This document shows positions 1 through 8,824 of a stretch of 64,000 nucleotides of DNA, piece after piece; position 1 is the first letter of the stretch, and the number at the start of each line of letters is the position of its first letter. The position numbers were made by a program, and so were the translations under genes. The notes under the pieces are model-generated. The model worked only from the letters and a program-made list of their open reading frames with translations, searched no databases and was not told the DNA's origin. The DNA is from Bacillota bacterium (GTDB taxonomy: Bacteria > Bacillota > Clostridia > Christensenellales > SZUA-584): the NCBI GenBank assembly GCA_023415795.1, contig JAEZJG010000015.1, forward strand, positions 3,611 through 67,610, written 5' to 3'.

Positions 1-330
1 AAATGGTGGCGGTAGTAGGATGCTCTTCACCCAGCACGTTTTCAACGATAGCCAAAGCCTTGTAATACCATTCCAGCGCATTTGCATAGTCCCCTTGGCT
101 GTCATACACCCCTGCGATGTTGTTGTAGGTGGTCGCGGTAAAGGGATGCTCCTTACCCAGCTTTTTTTCACGGATAGCCAACGCCTTGTAATACCATTCT
201 AGAGCTTTTGCATAGTCCCCTTGGCTGTCATACACCACCGCAATGTTGTTGTAGGTCGTGGCGGTAGATGGATGCTCCTTGCCCAGCACCTTTTTGTATA
301 TTGCCATAGCCTTAAAATACCATTCCAGCG
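1..330 (-). repeat. 126-bp tandem repeats encoding TPR units
   Basis: Three or more near-identical 126-bp units (42 codons) encode successive kinesin-light-chain-type TPRs of the STAND protein. The shared words YYKALAI and TATTYNNIA recur every 42 residues. The near identity at DNA level suggests recent duplication or homogenisation, and the array continues beyond the window edge. Confidence 0.8.
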
Positions 331-1978
331 CGCGATCGTAATCAGCCTTAAATTTAATCAAATATCCAGTCTGATTGGCAATCAGCGCAATGGTCGTATC
401 CTCTTGCTTGATACGCTTCAACGCAAACTCTCCGTACTCGATCATATACGTTTTATTCGCCGGGTTCTCCGTATCGCCTACCACCATATTGTTCGCCATC
501 GCTTCCAGCAGCACCGCGCAATTTTCGATGTTGGGCTCGGTCTGCATATACACCGCGTCGGAGATCACGGCATGCATCGCAACGCGCGTCTCACCCGCAA
601 CGTGGGAAAGCGTCAGCCAGCCGTCTTTGGCCAGCGCATTCACGTCGTTGAGGGTATCCAGCTCCAGCCACTCCTGAAGCGTGGCGCGCTTGATGCCGCT
701 GTACGGAATCAGCGACATGTTGCGCAGTATGGCTATCTTGCTTTCGTCCTTTGCAAGGGGAGAGATCGAAAACAGGCTGCGCACATGCTCACAGAGCGTG
801 GCGTTCGTGATGCAGCCCTCGCGCCCTGCGTCCTTAAAGCTATGGATATCTTCCCTGACTTCCGGCAGCAGGCGGTTGATGTTGAGGCTGTCCCGGATGT
901 CCTCCACCGTCTTGTCCATCACCGCCAGCAGCCTCGCCGCCAGCATCACGAGCATCGTATGCCCCAGCAATATCTGCTGGATGATCTCTTTGACCGCCGC
1001 CTCGTGCTCGCGGTACCAGCCGTCCCATTCACTGTCTGGTATCTGCGCATTGCGCTGAAACAACGGCAGCAAGCCGTCCTCGAAGCCCAAGCTCCCCAGC
1101 ACAACGGGCTGCGCGTCAATCAGCTTTTCCGTCCTTGTGGTGATCAGTATATCCACGTTGCGCCCGCTGATTTTCAGCAACTCCGCATAATCCAGCGCGG
1201 CCGCGTCGTCGAGTATCAGCAGTACGCGCTTATTCATTGCCTTGATATAGCCGCTCTTGATTGCAAACTGCTCTGCGGGCGGTGTCTCGTTCCAGCCGCC
1301 GCGGTTCCACAACAGGCCGTCTGTCACGGTGGCTGCAACGCTGCCTTTGTAGTATGCGAAGCAGATTCTGTCGTATTCAGCGCGATGGATGCGGGAGTAT
1401 TCCTTGGCTAGCTCAGACTTGCCCATGCCGCCCTGCCCGCAGATGACGACGATGCCCTCGCCCGCTTTGAGTCTGCGTTCAATCTCCGCCAAATCCGCCT
1501 GCCGCCCTAAAAAGCCGGATGCCGGGGGCGCGTACGATTCCAGCAGCGCCATGGATGCCGCGTTTTGCACAGGCTGGTTGTGGCTGCTCATGTTTTGGGA
1601 ATATATATAGGCGAAATACGTGTTAAGGCAATGGTTGTTATCAATGTGGTGCTTAAACCGACGGAGCAGATAATCGATTTCCGCGTCAGTGGCGGCTGTT
1701 CCGTCGTCGTTTACCCTGTCCAAATCCGGGGTGCCCTCAAGATGCCGGATAAAAATCCAGTCTGCCAGCGCGTTAAAATTGGCCTGCTTGGCTAAAAAAT
1801 CAGCGCCTTGCTTGTTACGCTTTTTATAAGGGTGAAACTTCTTAACAAAGTCGGCTTCGACCTTGCGGCATATCTCTTCAAACTGAAGCTTCGGGTTGTT
1901 TTCTTCACCGTCATCCAAGCTATCCAGCGCCAAACTTGTGATCCAATCCAAGCCCAGTTCCGCAAATTTTTCAAGCAT
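1..1978 (-). CDS. STAND-type NTPase with C-terminal TPR repeats (partial, runs off window start)
   Basis: The reading frame opens at an ATG (bases 1978-1976) behind a purine-rich stretch and stays open to base 1, so at least 659 residues are present and the C-terminus is missing. A helical N-terminal region of about 150 residues precedes a P-loop (GQGGMGKS, residues 181-188) and a Walker B strand (LLILDD, about 253-258). This arrangement is typical of NB-ARC/STAND ATPases. From about residue 545 there are 42-residue kinesin-light-chain-type TPRs (ALEWYYKALAI, ATTYNNIA). STAND proteins oligomerise on ligand sensing through their repeats; known roles include transcription control, programmed death and antiphage defence. 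The N-terminal effector region matches nothing I can name, so the output is unknown. No partner gene is visible on the right; the left neighbour is outside the window. Confidence 0.85.
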   Translation of the reverse strand, partial: MLEKFAELGLDWITSLALDSLDDGEENNPKLQFEEICRKVEADFVKKFHPYKKRNKQGADFLAKQANFNALADWIFIRHLEGTPDLDRVNDDGTAATDAEIDYLLRRFKHHIDNNHCLNTYFAYIYSQNMSSHNQPVQNAASMALLESYAPPASGFLGRQADLAEIERRLKAGEGIVVICGQGGMGKSELAKEYSRIHRAEYDRICFAYYKGSVAATVTDGLLWNRGGWNETPPAEQFAIKSGYIKAMNKRVLLILDDAAALDYAELLKISGRNVDILITTRTEKLIDAQPVVLGSLGFEDGLLPLFQRNAQIPDSEWDGWYREHEAAVKEIIQQILLGHTMLVMLAARLLAVMDKTVEDIRDSLNINRLLPEVREDIHSFKDAGREGCITNATLCEHVRSLFSISPLAKDESKIAILRNMSLIPYSGIKRATLQEWLELDTLNDVNALAKDGWLTLSHVAGETRVAMHAVISDAVYMQTEPNIENCAVLLEAMANNMVVGDTENPANKTYMIEYGEFALKRIKQEDTTIALIANQTGYLIKFKADYDRALEWYFKAMAIYKKVLGKEHPSTATTYNNIAVVYDSQGDYAKALEWYYKALAIREKKLGKEHPFTATTYNNIAGVYDSQGDYANALEWYYKALAIVENVLGEEHPTTATI

Positions 1979-2171
1979 GCCGCGCCACCCCTTCCCCCCG
2001 ATTATTTGAATGGTATCATTTTAAAATTATCATACCATTTCTCCCATATTAATACAAGTTTCGCCGCACCCGTAGGGCGGGGGATACGTGCCCAGTGCCC
2101 GAATGGGTAGGCTCCCGTCTCTCCATCTCCGCACGCTTGTTGGCCCGCCCGCGCCCATGACGGCTGGCAAC

Positions 2172-2203
2172 AAAAAAGAGCGGCCCGGATATCCGAACCG
2201 CCC
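2172..2203 (-). terminator. Rho-independent terminator (minus strand)
   Basis: On the minus strand an interrupted GC-rich hairpin (GCGG, CGGA, TCCG, CCGC arms; bases 2201-2180) is followed by a T-run complementary to bases 2177-2172. It lies just after the stop codon of the LPxTG remnant, which supports that remnant being a genuine gene end. Confidence 0.6.
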
Positions 2204-2211
2204 TGCTCACT

Positions 2212-2345
2212 CTATTTGCCTCGCGCCACGCGCTTGCGCGCCAACATTGCCCCCGCCAGCACCAAAACCCCCGCGGCTGTCAGTATCCATGCCCACGCAA
2301 AATCCTGATCCGTTTCGGGCAGCTTCAGTCCATGAGGAAAGCTGT
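2212..2345 (-). pseudogene. Remnant of an LPxTG-type cell-wall-anchored protein (C-terminal sorting signal only)
   Basis: The minus-strand frame encodes LPETDQ, a hydrophobic segment (WILTAAGVLVLAGAMLA) and a basic tail (RKRVARGK). This is the layout of a sortase sorting signal, although the usual Gly after Thr is Asp here. Nothing resembling the body of a surface protein lies upstream: the frame runs at once into a diverged copy of the intergenic palindromic repeat at 2350-2430. I read this as the stump of a surface-protein gene truncated by deletion at or near a repeat copy. A terminator follows the stop codon. A very short intact protein starting inside the repeat is possible but unlikely. 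Confidence 0.5.
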
Positions 2346-2349
2346 TTTG

Positions 2350-2430
2350 CCTGAGAAGCGAAGCACTTCCTCCAATATATGCTGTCATGCAGAGCGGACG
2401 TCGAAGCATCCCCAAGGGCGTGATCCGCGG
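2350..2430 (+). repeat. Diverged copy of the palindromic intergenic repeat
   Basis: TGTCATGCAGAGCG at 2383 followed by GAAGCATCCCC and AAGGGCGTGAT matches the repeat arrays near 58.4, 62.4 and 63.9 kb. The preceding GAAGCACTTCCTCC also matches the flank of the 63.9-kb copy. It differs by a few substitutions in the central loop. Confidence 0.7.
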
Positions 2431-2459
2431 AGTGCTTTCGCAGCCGTAGACCAAGCTGT

Positions 2460-2903
2460 TTACGATGCGGAGGAAACCGTCTCGTAAGGCCAGTCCTGTA
2501 TGCCGCCGAGATCGTATACATCGGTGTAGCCCAGCGCCTCCAGCGTGTCCGCCGCGATGGCGCTGCGCCGTCCGCTGCGGCAGTAGATGATGATGGTGGC
2601 AGCCTTGTCTGCCGGAAGCTCCGGCGAATCGGCGGTGATGGTGTCGTACGGCAGCAGCAGCGCGCCGTCGATATGCGCCTCGTCAAACTCGTACTTCGCG
2701 CGCACATCCAGCAGCGTCACATTCGGCTTGCCGATCAGCTCACGCGCCGCATCGGGCGTTATCAGACGGCTCTTTGCAGGCTTGTCCGCATCGGCGGCGG
2801 CTGTTGTTGCGGCGGCGGTTTCGTCGGGCGCGCTGCTGTTGGGCGCACAGCCGGTGAGCGCAAGCACAGCCGCCAGTGTCAGGTATATCAATATCCTTTT
2901 CAT
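2460..2903 (-). CDS. Rhodanese-domain lipoprotein
   Basis: This 147-residue protein begins with a type II signal peptide ending in the lipobox LTGC (Cys19), so it should be a lipid-anchored extracytoplasmic protein. A short Ala/Thr linker leads to one rhodanese domain with the motifs LLDVR and DEAHI and the active-site loop CRSGRRS (residues 108-114, Cys108 catalytic). Rhodanese domains transfer sulfane sulfur to thiols or cyanide; extracytoplasmic single-domain forms have poorly known substrates. It lies about 130 bp downstream of a second, very similar rhodanese lipoprotein in the same direction, so the pair is a local duplication and may be co-transcribed. Confidence 0.9.
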   Translation of the reverse strand: MKRILIYLTLAAVLALTGCAPNSSAPDETAAATTAAADADKPAKSRLITPDAARELIGKPNVTLLDVRAKYEFDEAHIDGALLLPYDTITADSPELPADKAATIIIYCRSGRRSAIAADTLEALGYTDVYDLGGIQDWPYETVSSAS

Positions 2904-3038
2904 CGTGTGTCGCCTCCCTTTTTGTTATTATAACCGATTGGCGCAGCAGAAAAAGTGAGCATGTCACAAAAAACGACGCGAATTAAATGCGCCGCTGCGG
3001 GATATGCGTGTGTTGATTGCGCTTTGATGAGGGGCAGG

Positions 3039-3704
3039 CTACGAAACCGTGTCGTACGGCCAGTCCTGCAAGGCGCCGAGGTCACGGATGTTGGTGTAGC
3101 CCAGCATCGCGAGCGATTTTGCGGCAACGGCACTGCGGCGTCCGCTGCGGCAGTAGACGATGATGGTGGCGTCTTTGTCCTCCGGCAGACCGGGCGCGCC
3201 CTCTGCAATGGCGTAATAGGGCAGCAGCACCGCTCCGGCAATGTGCGCCGTCTGGTATTCGTAGGGGTCGCGCACGTCCAGCAGCACCACACCCTGCTGA
3301 CCGATCAGCTTCTTGGCATCGGCGGGCGAGATGGGCTGGACAGCCTTGGCGATGGCGGCTTCGTCGGGCGTGGTCGTGGGAGACGCGCTGGGCTTGGGCG
3401 ACGGCGACGCGCTGGGCGACGCACTGGGCGATGGGGACGCACTGCCACTGGGCGATGCAACGGGCGACGGCGTCGCGCTGTCACTGGGCGACGCAACGGG
3501 CGACGCCAGAGGATAGGGGTAATGCTCGGTGCTGGCTCGCGGTGTGCTGGCGGGCGTCTGCGGCGCGGCTGTTGCCGTGGGGCTGGGGGCGGGTGTTGTA
3601 TCGGCGGAGAGGGCGGGCACGTCGATAGGCTCGTTCAGCCAGGCGCAGCCGGTCAGCATAAGCGCCGTGAGCAGCAGTGCGGTATACAGTATGAGCTTTT
3701 TCAT
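3039..3704 (-). CDS. Rhodanese-domain lipoprotein with long Ser/Pro linker
   Basis: I take the ATG at 3704-3702, which sits behind an AAAGGA ribosome binding site, rather than an in-frame start 12 codons upstream. The 221-residue product has a lipobox LTGC (Cys20), a low-complexity Ser/Pro/Ala linker at about residues 37-112 and a rhodanese domain with LLDVRDPYEY and the active-site loop CRSGRRS (Cys185). The linker would hold the domain away from the membrane and across the wall. The domain is about two-thirds identical by eye to the downstream paralogue, which has only a short linker, so the linker is the main difference between them. Confidence 0.9.
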   Translation of the reverse strand: MKKLILYTALLLTALMLTGCAWLNEPIDVPALSADTTPAPSPTATAAPQTPASTPRASTEHYPYPLASPVASPSDSATPSPVASPSGSASPSPSASPSASPSPKPSASPTTTPDEAAIAKAVQPISPADAKKLIGQQGVVLLDVRDPYEYQTAHIAGAVLLPYYAIAEGAPGLPEDKDATIIVYCRSGRRSAVAAKSLAMLGYTNIRDLGALQDWPYDTVS

Positions 3705-3740
3705 GCGTCCGTCCTTTCCCGTTTCTATATATGATAACAC

Positions 3741-4164
3741 AGCAGGGGGCGAGTGAAACGCGCAGATGTGAAGTTTCAGTCATCTGATTGGTTGACCACA
3801 CGAAGGCTTTCAGCTTTGCAGTAATACGTTGTTTCCGGCCATTTCTTCCCAGCACACATCATAATCTTCCGACAAAACTCACTAAATATCACATTATTAA
3901 TTATTATGTTGAAATAGTACAATAGAATGGTATATAATAAAATGGATTACATTAATTACTATACGTTTAATTACTAGACACTACGTCAAACTGGTGAATC
4001 TTTTCCATCATACTAGAGTGGGAGCATTTGGTAACAGCCAATTTATTGGTGTTGCCTGAATCTTATAAAATAAACAACCTTATGATTTTGGATTGCCTAA
4101 GATAAAAAATAAAATTCACACTACTATCACACTACTATCTATACTAAAACAGGAGGTAATATTT
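3741..4164. other. AT-rich intergenic region without a recognisable gene
   Basis: This is a 424-bp stretch of distinctly low GC between the divergent rhodanese lipoprotein and the small acidic protein. It should hold the promoter of the latter. I see no convincing ORF, RNA or repeat in it. Confidence 0.5.
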
Positions 4165-4515
4165 ATGCCAACCTTACAGTTCGATGAATATTATAAATCT
4201 AATGAATTTGATGAATCTAATGAATTCGATGAATTTGAAAATGAACTGAACAAATTAGCAAAAAAGGCAAAAAAGTTGTCAGGTGGAATTTCAGTTGCTG
4301 ACATTTTAAATGACAAATTCATTCAAAGACACACTAATTTTTCGAATATTGGAGAGTTCTTTATTAGTGGTGAGTATATCATTAATAGTATAAAAGATTT
4401 TGATGCTATCCCCCAACATGAACTGGATAAGCATACGGCCGAAAATACTGATTTTAAAGATTGGGAAGAATTAGTAATTACTGCCTTCGAAAAATTTTAC
4501 GAGAGTGATGATTAA
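4165..4515 (+). CDS. Small acidic protein of unknown function
   Basis: An AGGAGG site at 4151-4156 selects the ATG at 4165 over an in-frame ATG 24 codons earlier. The 116-residue product is acidic, with a FDEYY/NEFDESNEFDEF repeat-like N-terminus, then SVADILNDKFIQRHTNFSNIGEFF and an IPQHELDKHTAENTDFKDWEEL stretch. I do not recognise the family with confidence. The Phe/Asp/Glu-rich C-terminal half looks like a small conserved domain of hypothetical proteins. The gene and its 420-bp upstream region are much more AT-rich than the neighbours, suggesting transfer or relaxed constraint. There is no obvious operon partner. Confidence 0.7.
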   Translation: MPTLQFDEYYKSNEFDESNEFDEFENELNKLAKKAKKLSGGISVADILNDKFIQRHTNFSNIGEFFISGEYIINSIKDFDAIPQHELDKHTAENTDFKDWEELVITAFEKFYESDD

Positions 4516-4661
4516 TTTCAGAAATTTAAGAAGAATGTATCCGTGATGTTTATACTTTATTGAAGCCAAATTGAAGTTCAAAGAGAAGATAAAGTCACGC
4601 TAAGGTCTCTATCCGACAAAGCACAGATAATACCTTTGAAACCACACTGAAGCCTTTAATA

Positions 4662-5390
4662 TCAGCTCTGCCTGAACAGCGACACGTACAGGCGCTGGGG
4701 CAGCAGCTTTAGCAGCAGGGCGACGAGCGCCCACCTCTTAGTAACATAGCCGCACAGTCTGCGCCGCGCGATAACGCGGGCGATCTGCCGCGCGGCCTTT
4801 TCGGGCGGAGCTACCCAGAACAAGCCGTCTCCCTGCGCCATGGCGGTATCCACAAAGCCGGGGCGTATGTCGGTGACGGCGATGGGCTTGCCGGAGGCCT
4901 TGGCCTTGCACGCGAGCCCTTCCATGTAGCTGGATACATACGCCTTGGACGCGTTGTAAGCGGGGCTGTTGGCGCTGCCGCGCAGTGCGGCAACGGACGA
5001 GATGGCGGCCAGCTGCCCTGTGCCCTGCCGCAGGAAATATTGCATGCCCGCACCCGCAAGGGCGGTGAAGCCGCGCACGTTGACATCGATGGTGTCGCTC
5101 TCGGGCTGCCATTCAAGCAAGGGGTTGATGTGACCCGTGCCGGCGCACAGTATGAGCAGATCCATGCCGCCCAACTGATGGGCCAGCTCGCCAAGCGCAG
5201 CCGCAGCTTGTTCGGGGGCAGATATGTCCATCTGCGCGATAACGGCCTGCCCGCCCAGCTCGTGCGACAGCTGCTCCAGCAACGGGAGCCGCCGTGCCGC
5301 AAGACCCAACAGGCAGCCTTCCCGCGCGTACAGCTTAGCCAGCTCGCGCCCGATGCCGCTGCTGGCGCCGATGATGACGACTCTTTTCAT
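4662..5390 (-). CDS. Short-chain dehydrogenase/reductase (SDR)
   Basis: This is a 242-residue classical SDR. The nucleotide-binding motif GASSGIG is at residues 8-14, the structural Asn in DVNVRG at 104, the catalytic Ser at 131-132, and the YxxxK pair is Tyr145/Lys149 (YNASK). It should catalyse NAD(P)-dependent alcohol/ketone interconversion in the cytoplasm; the substrate cannot be told. The start at 5390 has an AAGGAG site. It lies 40 bp downstream of the LRR/dockerin gene on the same strand, so it could be co-transcribed, although the two products have no evident functional link. Confidence 0.92.
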   Translation of the reverse strand: MKRVVIIGASSGIGRELAKLYAREGCLLGLAARRLPLLEQLSHELGGQAVIAQMDISAPEQAAAALGELAHQLGGMDLLILCAGTGHINPLLEWQPESDTIDVNVRGFTALAGAGMQYFLRQGTGQLAAISSVAALRGSANSPAYNASKAYVSSYMEGLACKAKASGKPIAVTDIRPGFVDTAMAQGDGLFWVAPPEKAARQIARVIARRRLCGYVTKRWALVALLLKLLPQRLYVSLFRQS

Positions 5391-5430
5391 GGGGGGTCTC
5401 CTTTTACGAACAGCACACGGCGGCGCGGCT

Positions 5431-8400
5431 CTACGAGATCTTCTTCAGACCCAGTATATGAAGGCGCAGTAAGGTATAGTCGACAAGTGTCAGTTTTCTG
5501 TCGCGGTTGATATCGGCGGCTGCGGGCACGTGCTTTCCCGGTACGGGAAGCCCCAAGATGCTCAGCCGGATATTTGTATAGTCGGCTAAGCTAATATTGC
5601 CGTCGCAGTTGGGGTCACCAAGCAACACCACTTGCATCGTTTCATTATATTGGTTGACGGACAACGAGATTGTCATATTGGTCGTCACCTTGTCGCTATT
5701 CGAAGCTTCCGTGGTGAAATTTTTCCATATGTGCAGGTATTGTCCGCCGCTCAAGTTCGCTTTCAAGGTGCCGACAGTCGTGCCGGGGACTATGCCGGAC
5801 ATGTACCAGTTATCAAAATCCGCTTCGTATACCGCGGAAACCACAAACATCGGCTGCTGATTAGTATAGGACACTTCGGTGCCGCCGGCTTTTAGTTTGT
5901 CGATAATCTTTAGGTTGTTTGAACCCGCGCCGATATTCATGCAGTTGCCGTCCAGCCGCAGATAGTTCAATTGAGTCAGGTCTTTTAACGGCGTTAAGTC
6001 CTCAAGCATACAGTTAAACAGCCATAACTGCTTTAAATTGGTCAATGAGGACAGAGCGCTGATGTTTTTGACGGGGTTTCGATCCAGATCAAGAAACCCA
6101 AGGTTTTTCAGCTTGGCAAGGGTGGATATATCGGATATACGGTTATTCCACAGCGATAGCGATGTTAGATTGACAAGCCCCTCGAGAGGCCTGATATCAC
6201 GAATGTTCGTTTTTGTAAGGTATAAGTACTCTAAAGTTGTCAAATTTGAAAGACTTGATATATCCCGAAGGTTGTTACCTGACAACTCAAGATGTTTAAT
6301 ATCAGTCAAGTTTTTGAGAGAAGAGATATCCGTTATCTGATTTTTTTCGCATCGAAATTGGACTAAGTGCGAGAAATTTGAAACAACGCTGATATCACTG
6401 ATTTTATTGTTGCTTATGTCTATCGTTATCAGATTTGCAAGGCCGGACAGACTGCTGATACTGGAAATGTTATTGCCATCCAAATACAGAGTTTCCATGA
6501 GCGAGAGGTCTTTTAAGGAACTGATATCACTGACACTGTTTGCACTCAAGAAAAGATATTTGAGCTTTATTAAACCGGAGAGGGGACGGATATCGGACAC
6601 TTTATTCTGAGTCAAATCGAGACGCGTTAAATCCTTAAGATTAGTGACGGGTGATATATCCGATATGTTCATTACCATCAAATCCAGCTCGGTCAGCTTC
6701 GTCATGTTGCTGACAGCGCTGATGGAGCTGAGCTGATTCGCGTTTAGGCTGAGCTTTTCAAGCTTAACCAAGCCTGAGAGGGGGCTGATATCGGTAATCT
6801 TGTTGTTGGTGAGGTTAAGCTCCGTGAGTGAAGTCAGAGAGGAGAGCGGTGCCACACTAGTGATTTGATGGTTCGACAAATGTAGTACTTGCAAGTTTTT
6901 AAGGTTTGACAGTGGAGCAACACTGGAGATTTTACCAGTATTAATGAGCAGCTTCCGCAAATTGGTGAGTCCGGCTAGCGGAGTAATGTCCGACACATCA
7001 TTATAGGTGATATCGATCCGCTGAGCGCCGTACATATATTCCAGCCCGGAAAGGCTGCTTACCCCTCTGTCCCAAATACTTAGCCACTTTTGGTTGGCGA
7101 GCTCACCCTTGCCGATGAAGCCGTCGCCGTTTTTATCAACCTCAATGTCAAGTAAATACTGCTTGAGGTTTGCATCAGGTATCGTCACGGTATCGTTTCT
7201 TTGGGAGGCGGCATTTCCGATGCTGACACCAACCCCTGCTAAAGTATCCCGAATTTTTTTCATGTCCTTATCATGTTCAAAATCTATATAGTTGCCGTCT
7301 ATGTTGAGCATGCTGAGCTGAGACAGCTTTCTGACGGGGGAAAGATCCATAATGAAATTATCGCGGATATACAATGCAGACAGGTTGGTTGCATATTCTA
7401 AGCCATCCAGAAAAACAATTTTCTTATTGCTGAAGTTAAGCGTGCCGGTCAGTGCGTGCATCTCGTCAATGGAGAGCTCTCCATCCGCATTGGTATCCGC
7501 GCCCGCATCTGTCAGCGCCTTCTTTAGGTTTAGGTCAGCAAACTCCAGTATCATCGATCTTTGGACCGTGGGCATACCCTCCATAATAACGCCATCTGCC
7601 TCCAGCCGGTCTAACACCGCCTTTTGAGCTGCCCCGGACGAGAGGTCCAGAAGATTAAAGTCAATATAGACATTCTTCAGGGATGCCATTTCCTCCAGCG
7701 GTGAGATATCGGTAAGCTCATTGTTGCTGATACTCAGATAAGTTATTTTGGACAAGCCTTTGATTGGGCTGACATCACGCACATAGTTGTATGAGATATT
7801 CAAATTCGTTAAGTTACTCAAGGGCGATATGTCACTGACGTCAGTGATGGCATTATCGGCAAGCGATAGCACTTTCAGATTTGATAAACCGGATAAGGGA
7901 CTGATATCTCGGATATAGTTGCCGCTCAAGTGAAGCGTCTCCAGTCCGGTTCGACCGGACAGATCATCAATGTCATCGATACGGTTATAGCTAATATCAA
8001 GACTAGTCAGATTCGGTAAGCTTCTGATGACATATATGTCATTGATAGAGTTGCGGGAGAGATTAAGTGTGGTCAGGTTGCGAAAATAATATAAGCTGTT
8101 GATGTTTGAAATGCTGTTTCCGCTCAGGTCCAGTTGGGTAAGGCGATCAGGAAGCACGACATCACTTAATGCGGTTATGCCTAAGCCGCCCAGAGAAAGC
8201 GTCCGCATGGACGTAAAACCAGAGAAATCCAATGGGAGTTCCAGCGGGTTTGAATCCAGCTGCAAGGTCCTCAATTGGGTGAGCCCAAGCAGCGGAGATA
8301 TATCAGAAACCTGATTCCAACGCAAATCAAGGCTTGACAGCCCTGTTGCATATTCCAAACCGGTGATATCCGTTATTTCTTTCCACCCGACATCGATGTA

Positions 8401-8616
8401 AGAGGGTACCTTCATCTCGCCCTGGCTGATCTCGCCGTCTCCGCTGGTATCAACACCGGCATCCAGCAGCGCCTGCTTTAAGTTGGCGTCGGGGAAGGTG
8501 ATAATATCGCTGTCGGCGGCAAGCGCGGTATGGAAACCGGCATTAATGATAAATACGAGGACAAAGGTTAAAAGAAATATACCGATACCAAAAAGACCGT
8601 ATTTTATGCTTCTCAT
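5431..8616 (-). CDS. Secreted leucine-rich repeat protein with EF-hand-like loops and C-terminal dockerin
   Basis: The 1061-residue protein has a signal peptide ending near ALAA (about residue 34). It contains three blocks that each open with a DANLK-L-DAG segment and an EF-hand-like calcium loop (DTSGDGEISQGEM, DTNADGELSIDEM, DKNGDGFIGKGEL). Each block continues with 22-residue internalin-type leucine-rich repeats (LxxLxLxxNxIxDISPLxxL); the third block is by far the longest. A beta-rich segment follows, then a type I dockerin with two duplicated calcium-binding helices (DPNCDGNISLADY and DINRDRKLTLVDY, about residues 985-1058). Dockerins bind cohesins, so the protein may be attached non-covalently to a cohesin-bearing surface complex. 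There is no LPxTG or SLH anchor. No carbohydrase domain is present, so a recognition or adhesion role is likelier than catalysis. Confidence 0.93.
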   Translation of the reverse strand: MRSIKYGLFGIGIFLLTFVLVFIINAGFHTALAADSDIITFPDANLKQALLDAGVDTSGDGEISQGEMKVPSYIDVGWKEITDITGLEYATGLSSLDLRWNQVSDISPLLGLTQLRTLQLDSNPLELPLDFSGFTSMRTLSLGGLGITALSDVVLPDRLTQLDLSGNSISNINSLYYFRNLTTLNLSRNSINDIYVIRSLPNLTSLDISYNRIDDIDDLSGRTGLETLHLSGNYIRDISPLSGLSNLKVLSLADNAITDVSDISPLSNLTNLNISYNYVRDVSPIKGLSKITYLSISNNELTDISPLEEMASLKNVYIDFNLLDLSSGAAQKAVLDRLEADGVIMEGMPTVQRSMILEFADLNLKKALTDAGADTNADGELSIDEMHALTGTLNFSNKKIVFLDGLEYATNLSALYIRDNFIMDLSPVRKLSQLSMLNIDGNYIDFEHDKDMKKIRDTLAGVGVSIGNAASQRNDTVTIPDANLKQYLLDIEVDKNGDGFIGKGELANQKWLSIWDRGVSSLSGLEYMYGAQRIDITYNDVSDITPLAGLTNLRKLLINTGKISSVAPLSNLKNLQVLHLSNHQITSVAPLSSLTSLTELNLTNNKITDISPLSGLVKLEKLSLNANQLSSISAVSNMTKLTELDLMVMNISDISPVTNLKDLTRLDLTQNKVSDIRPLSGLIKLKYLFLSANSVSDISSLKDLSLMETLYLDGNNISSISSLSGLANLITIDISNNKISDISVVSNFSHLVQFRCEKNQITDISSLKNLTDIKHLELSGNNLRDISSLSNLTTLEYLYLTKTNIRDIRPLEGLVNLTSLSLWNNRISDISTLAKLKNLGFLDLDRNPVKNISALSSLTNLKQLWLFNCMLEDLTPLKDLTQLNYLRLDGNCMNIGAGSNNLKIIDKLKAGGTEVSYTNQQPMFVVSAVYEADFDNWYMSGIVPGTTVGTLKANLSGGQYLHIWKNFTTEASNSDKVTTNMTISLSVNQYNETMQVVLLGDPNCDGNISLADYTNIRLSILGLPVPGKHVPAAADINRDRKLTLVDYTLLRLHILGLKKIS

Positions 8617-8824
8617 AGTTACATCCTATCAACTAAATTGCTGAGCGGTAAATATGTATAGTTACATATTGATGCAAATGCCAAGTTGTGTCAAGGAGGA
8701 ATATGCCATATGTGCGGCAACGTGTACAATAACATATCACGTTTGGGCTTGTTGTCAATGCTAAGCAGGATTTGAAAAAGCTGCGTAGAAATCCATAACA
8801 AACAACTGCGAATGGAGGCATGCA

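Noticed and set aside
2062..2085. GCCGCACCCGT match between 2.06 kb and 20.17 kb
   Set aside because: Too short to call a repeat family from two copies; noted only as similar GC-rich intergenic sequence.
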